A stretch of DNA of 19,701 nt. Source: Chloroflexota bacterium. GTDB lineage: Bacteria; Chloroflexota; Anaerolineae; UBA4142. A program made the position numbers and the translations under genes. Where the stretch lies: positions 1 through 19,701 of the forward strand of contig JACQGS010000063.1 in the NCBI GenBank assembly GCA_016199405.1. The letters are read 5' to 3'. Positions 19,654-19,701 of this stretch are shown here, one piece after another. Position 1 is the first letter of the stretch. Every line of letters starts with the position of its first letter. Below the pieces are notes generated by a model that made no database searches, was not told the origin of the DNA, and saw only the letters and a list, made by a program, of their open reading frames with translations.

Positions 19654-19701
19654 TGGAAGTGTCTTAAACCTCGACTTTTGCACCTTGAAAAGTGAATATC
19701 C

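Overview
The window looks like chromosomal DNA of an uncultured, high-GC member of the Chloroflexota, most probably Anaerolineae-like. This is inferred from three things: strong use of CGC/GCG codons, housekeeping protein sequences of that general type, and intergenic gaps filled with short degenerate word-repeats. No rRNA, tRNA, CRISPR array or complete insertion sequence was seen. Almost every gene is on the minus strand. The exception is scpA, and transcription otherwise runs from the right end to the left.

Right to left on the minus strand, an HD-domain phosphohydrolase and ornithine carbamoyltransferase (argF) form a tight pair (19653-18029). After a repeat-filled gap comes a coupled cluster (17965-10884) of a TPR protein, the diadenylate cyclase cdaA, its YbbR-domain partner and a very large YfhO-family membrane protein. 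A sigma70-like promoter just behind yfhO starts the next cluster (10775-7943): scpB, an RluB-type pseudouridine synthase, cmk and a PlsC-type acyltransferase. The last three overlap by 4 bases (TTGA or GTGA). A 486-base gene-free, repeat-rich and foldable stretch leads into glmS (7456-5534).

Between glmS and scpA lies the only accessory segment (about 5480-3460). It has visibly less CGCG-rich sequence than its neighbours. It holds a strong promoter, a structured leader with a terminator-like hairpin, a 47-codon basic ORF, and an overlapping 422-residue protein whose C-terminal part carries a HEPN-like R-x4-H motif. These are followed by a small antitoxin-like gene whose toxin appears cut to a stub. 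This is the best candidate for an undescribed system.

To the left, scpA (+) has its own promoter and a clean intrinsic terminator. An ABC ATPase, a secreted DUF922-type metalloprotease and an M50 site-2-type protease form a minus-strand group (2532-241). The first 44 codons of aspS reach the left edge.

A recurrent theme is repeat DNA entering genes. A palindromic repeat adds about 31 residues to GlmS. A CGCGAAAG-type tandem repeat lies both in the scpB leader and in frame inside yfhO. A word-repeat supplies the last codons of argF. Two REP-like palindromes sit at the starts of aspS and the rluB-type gene.
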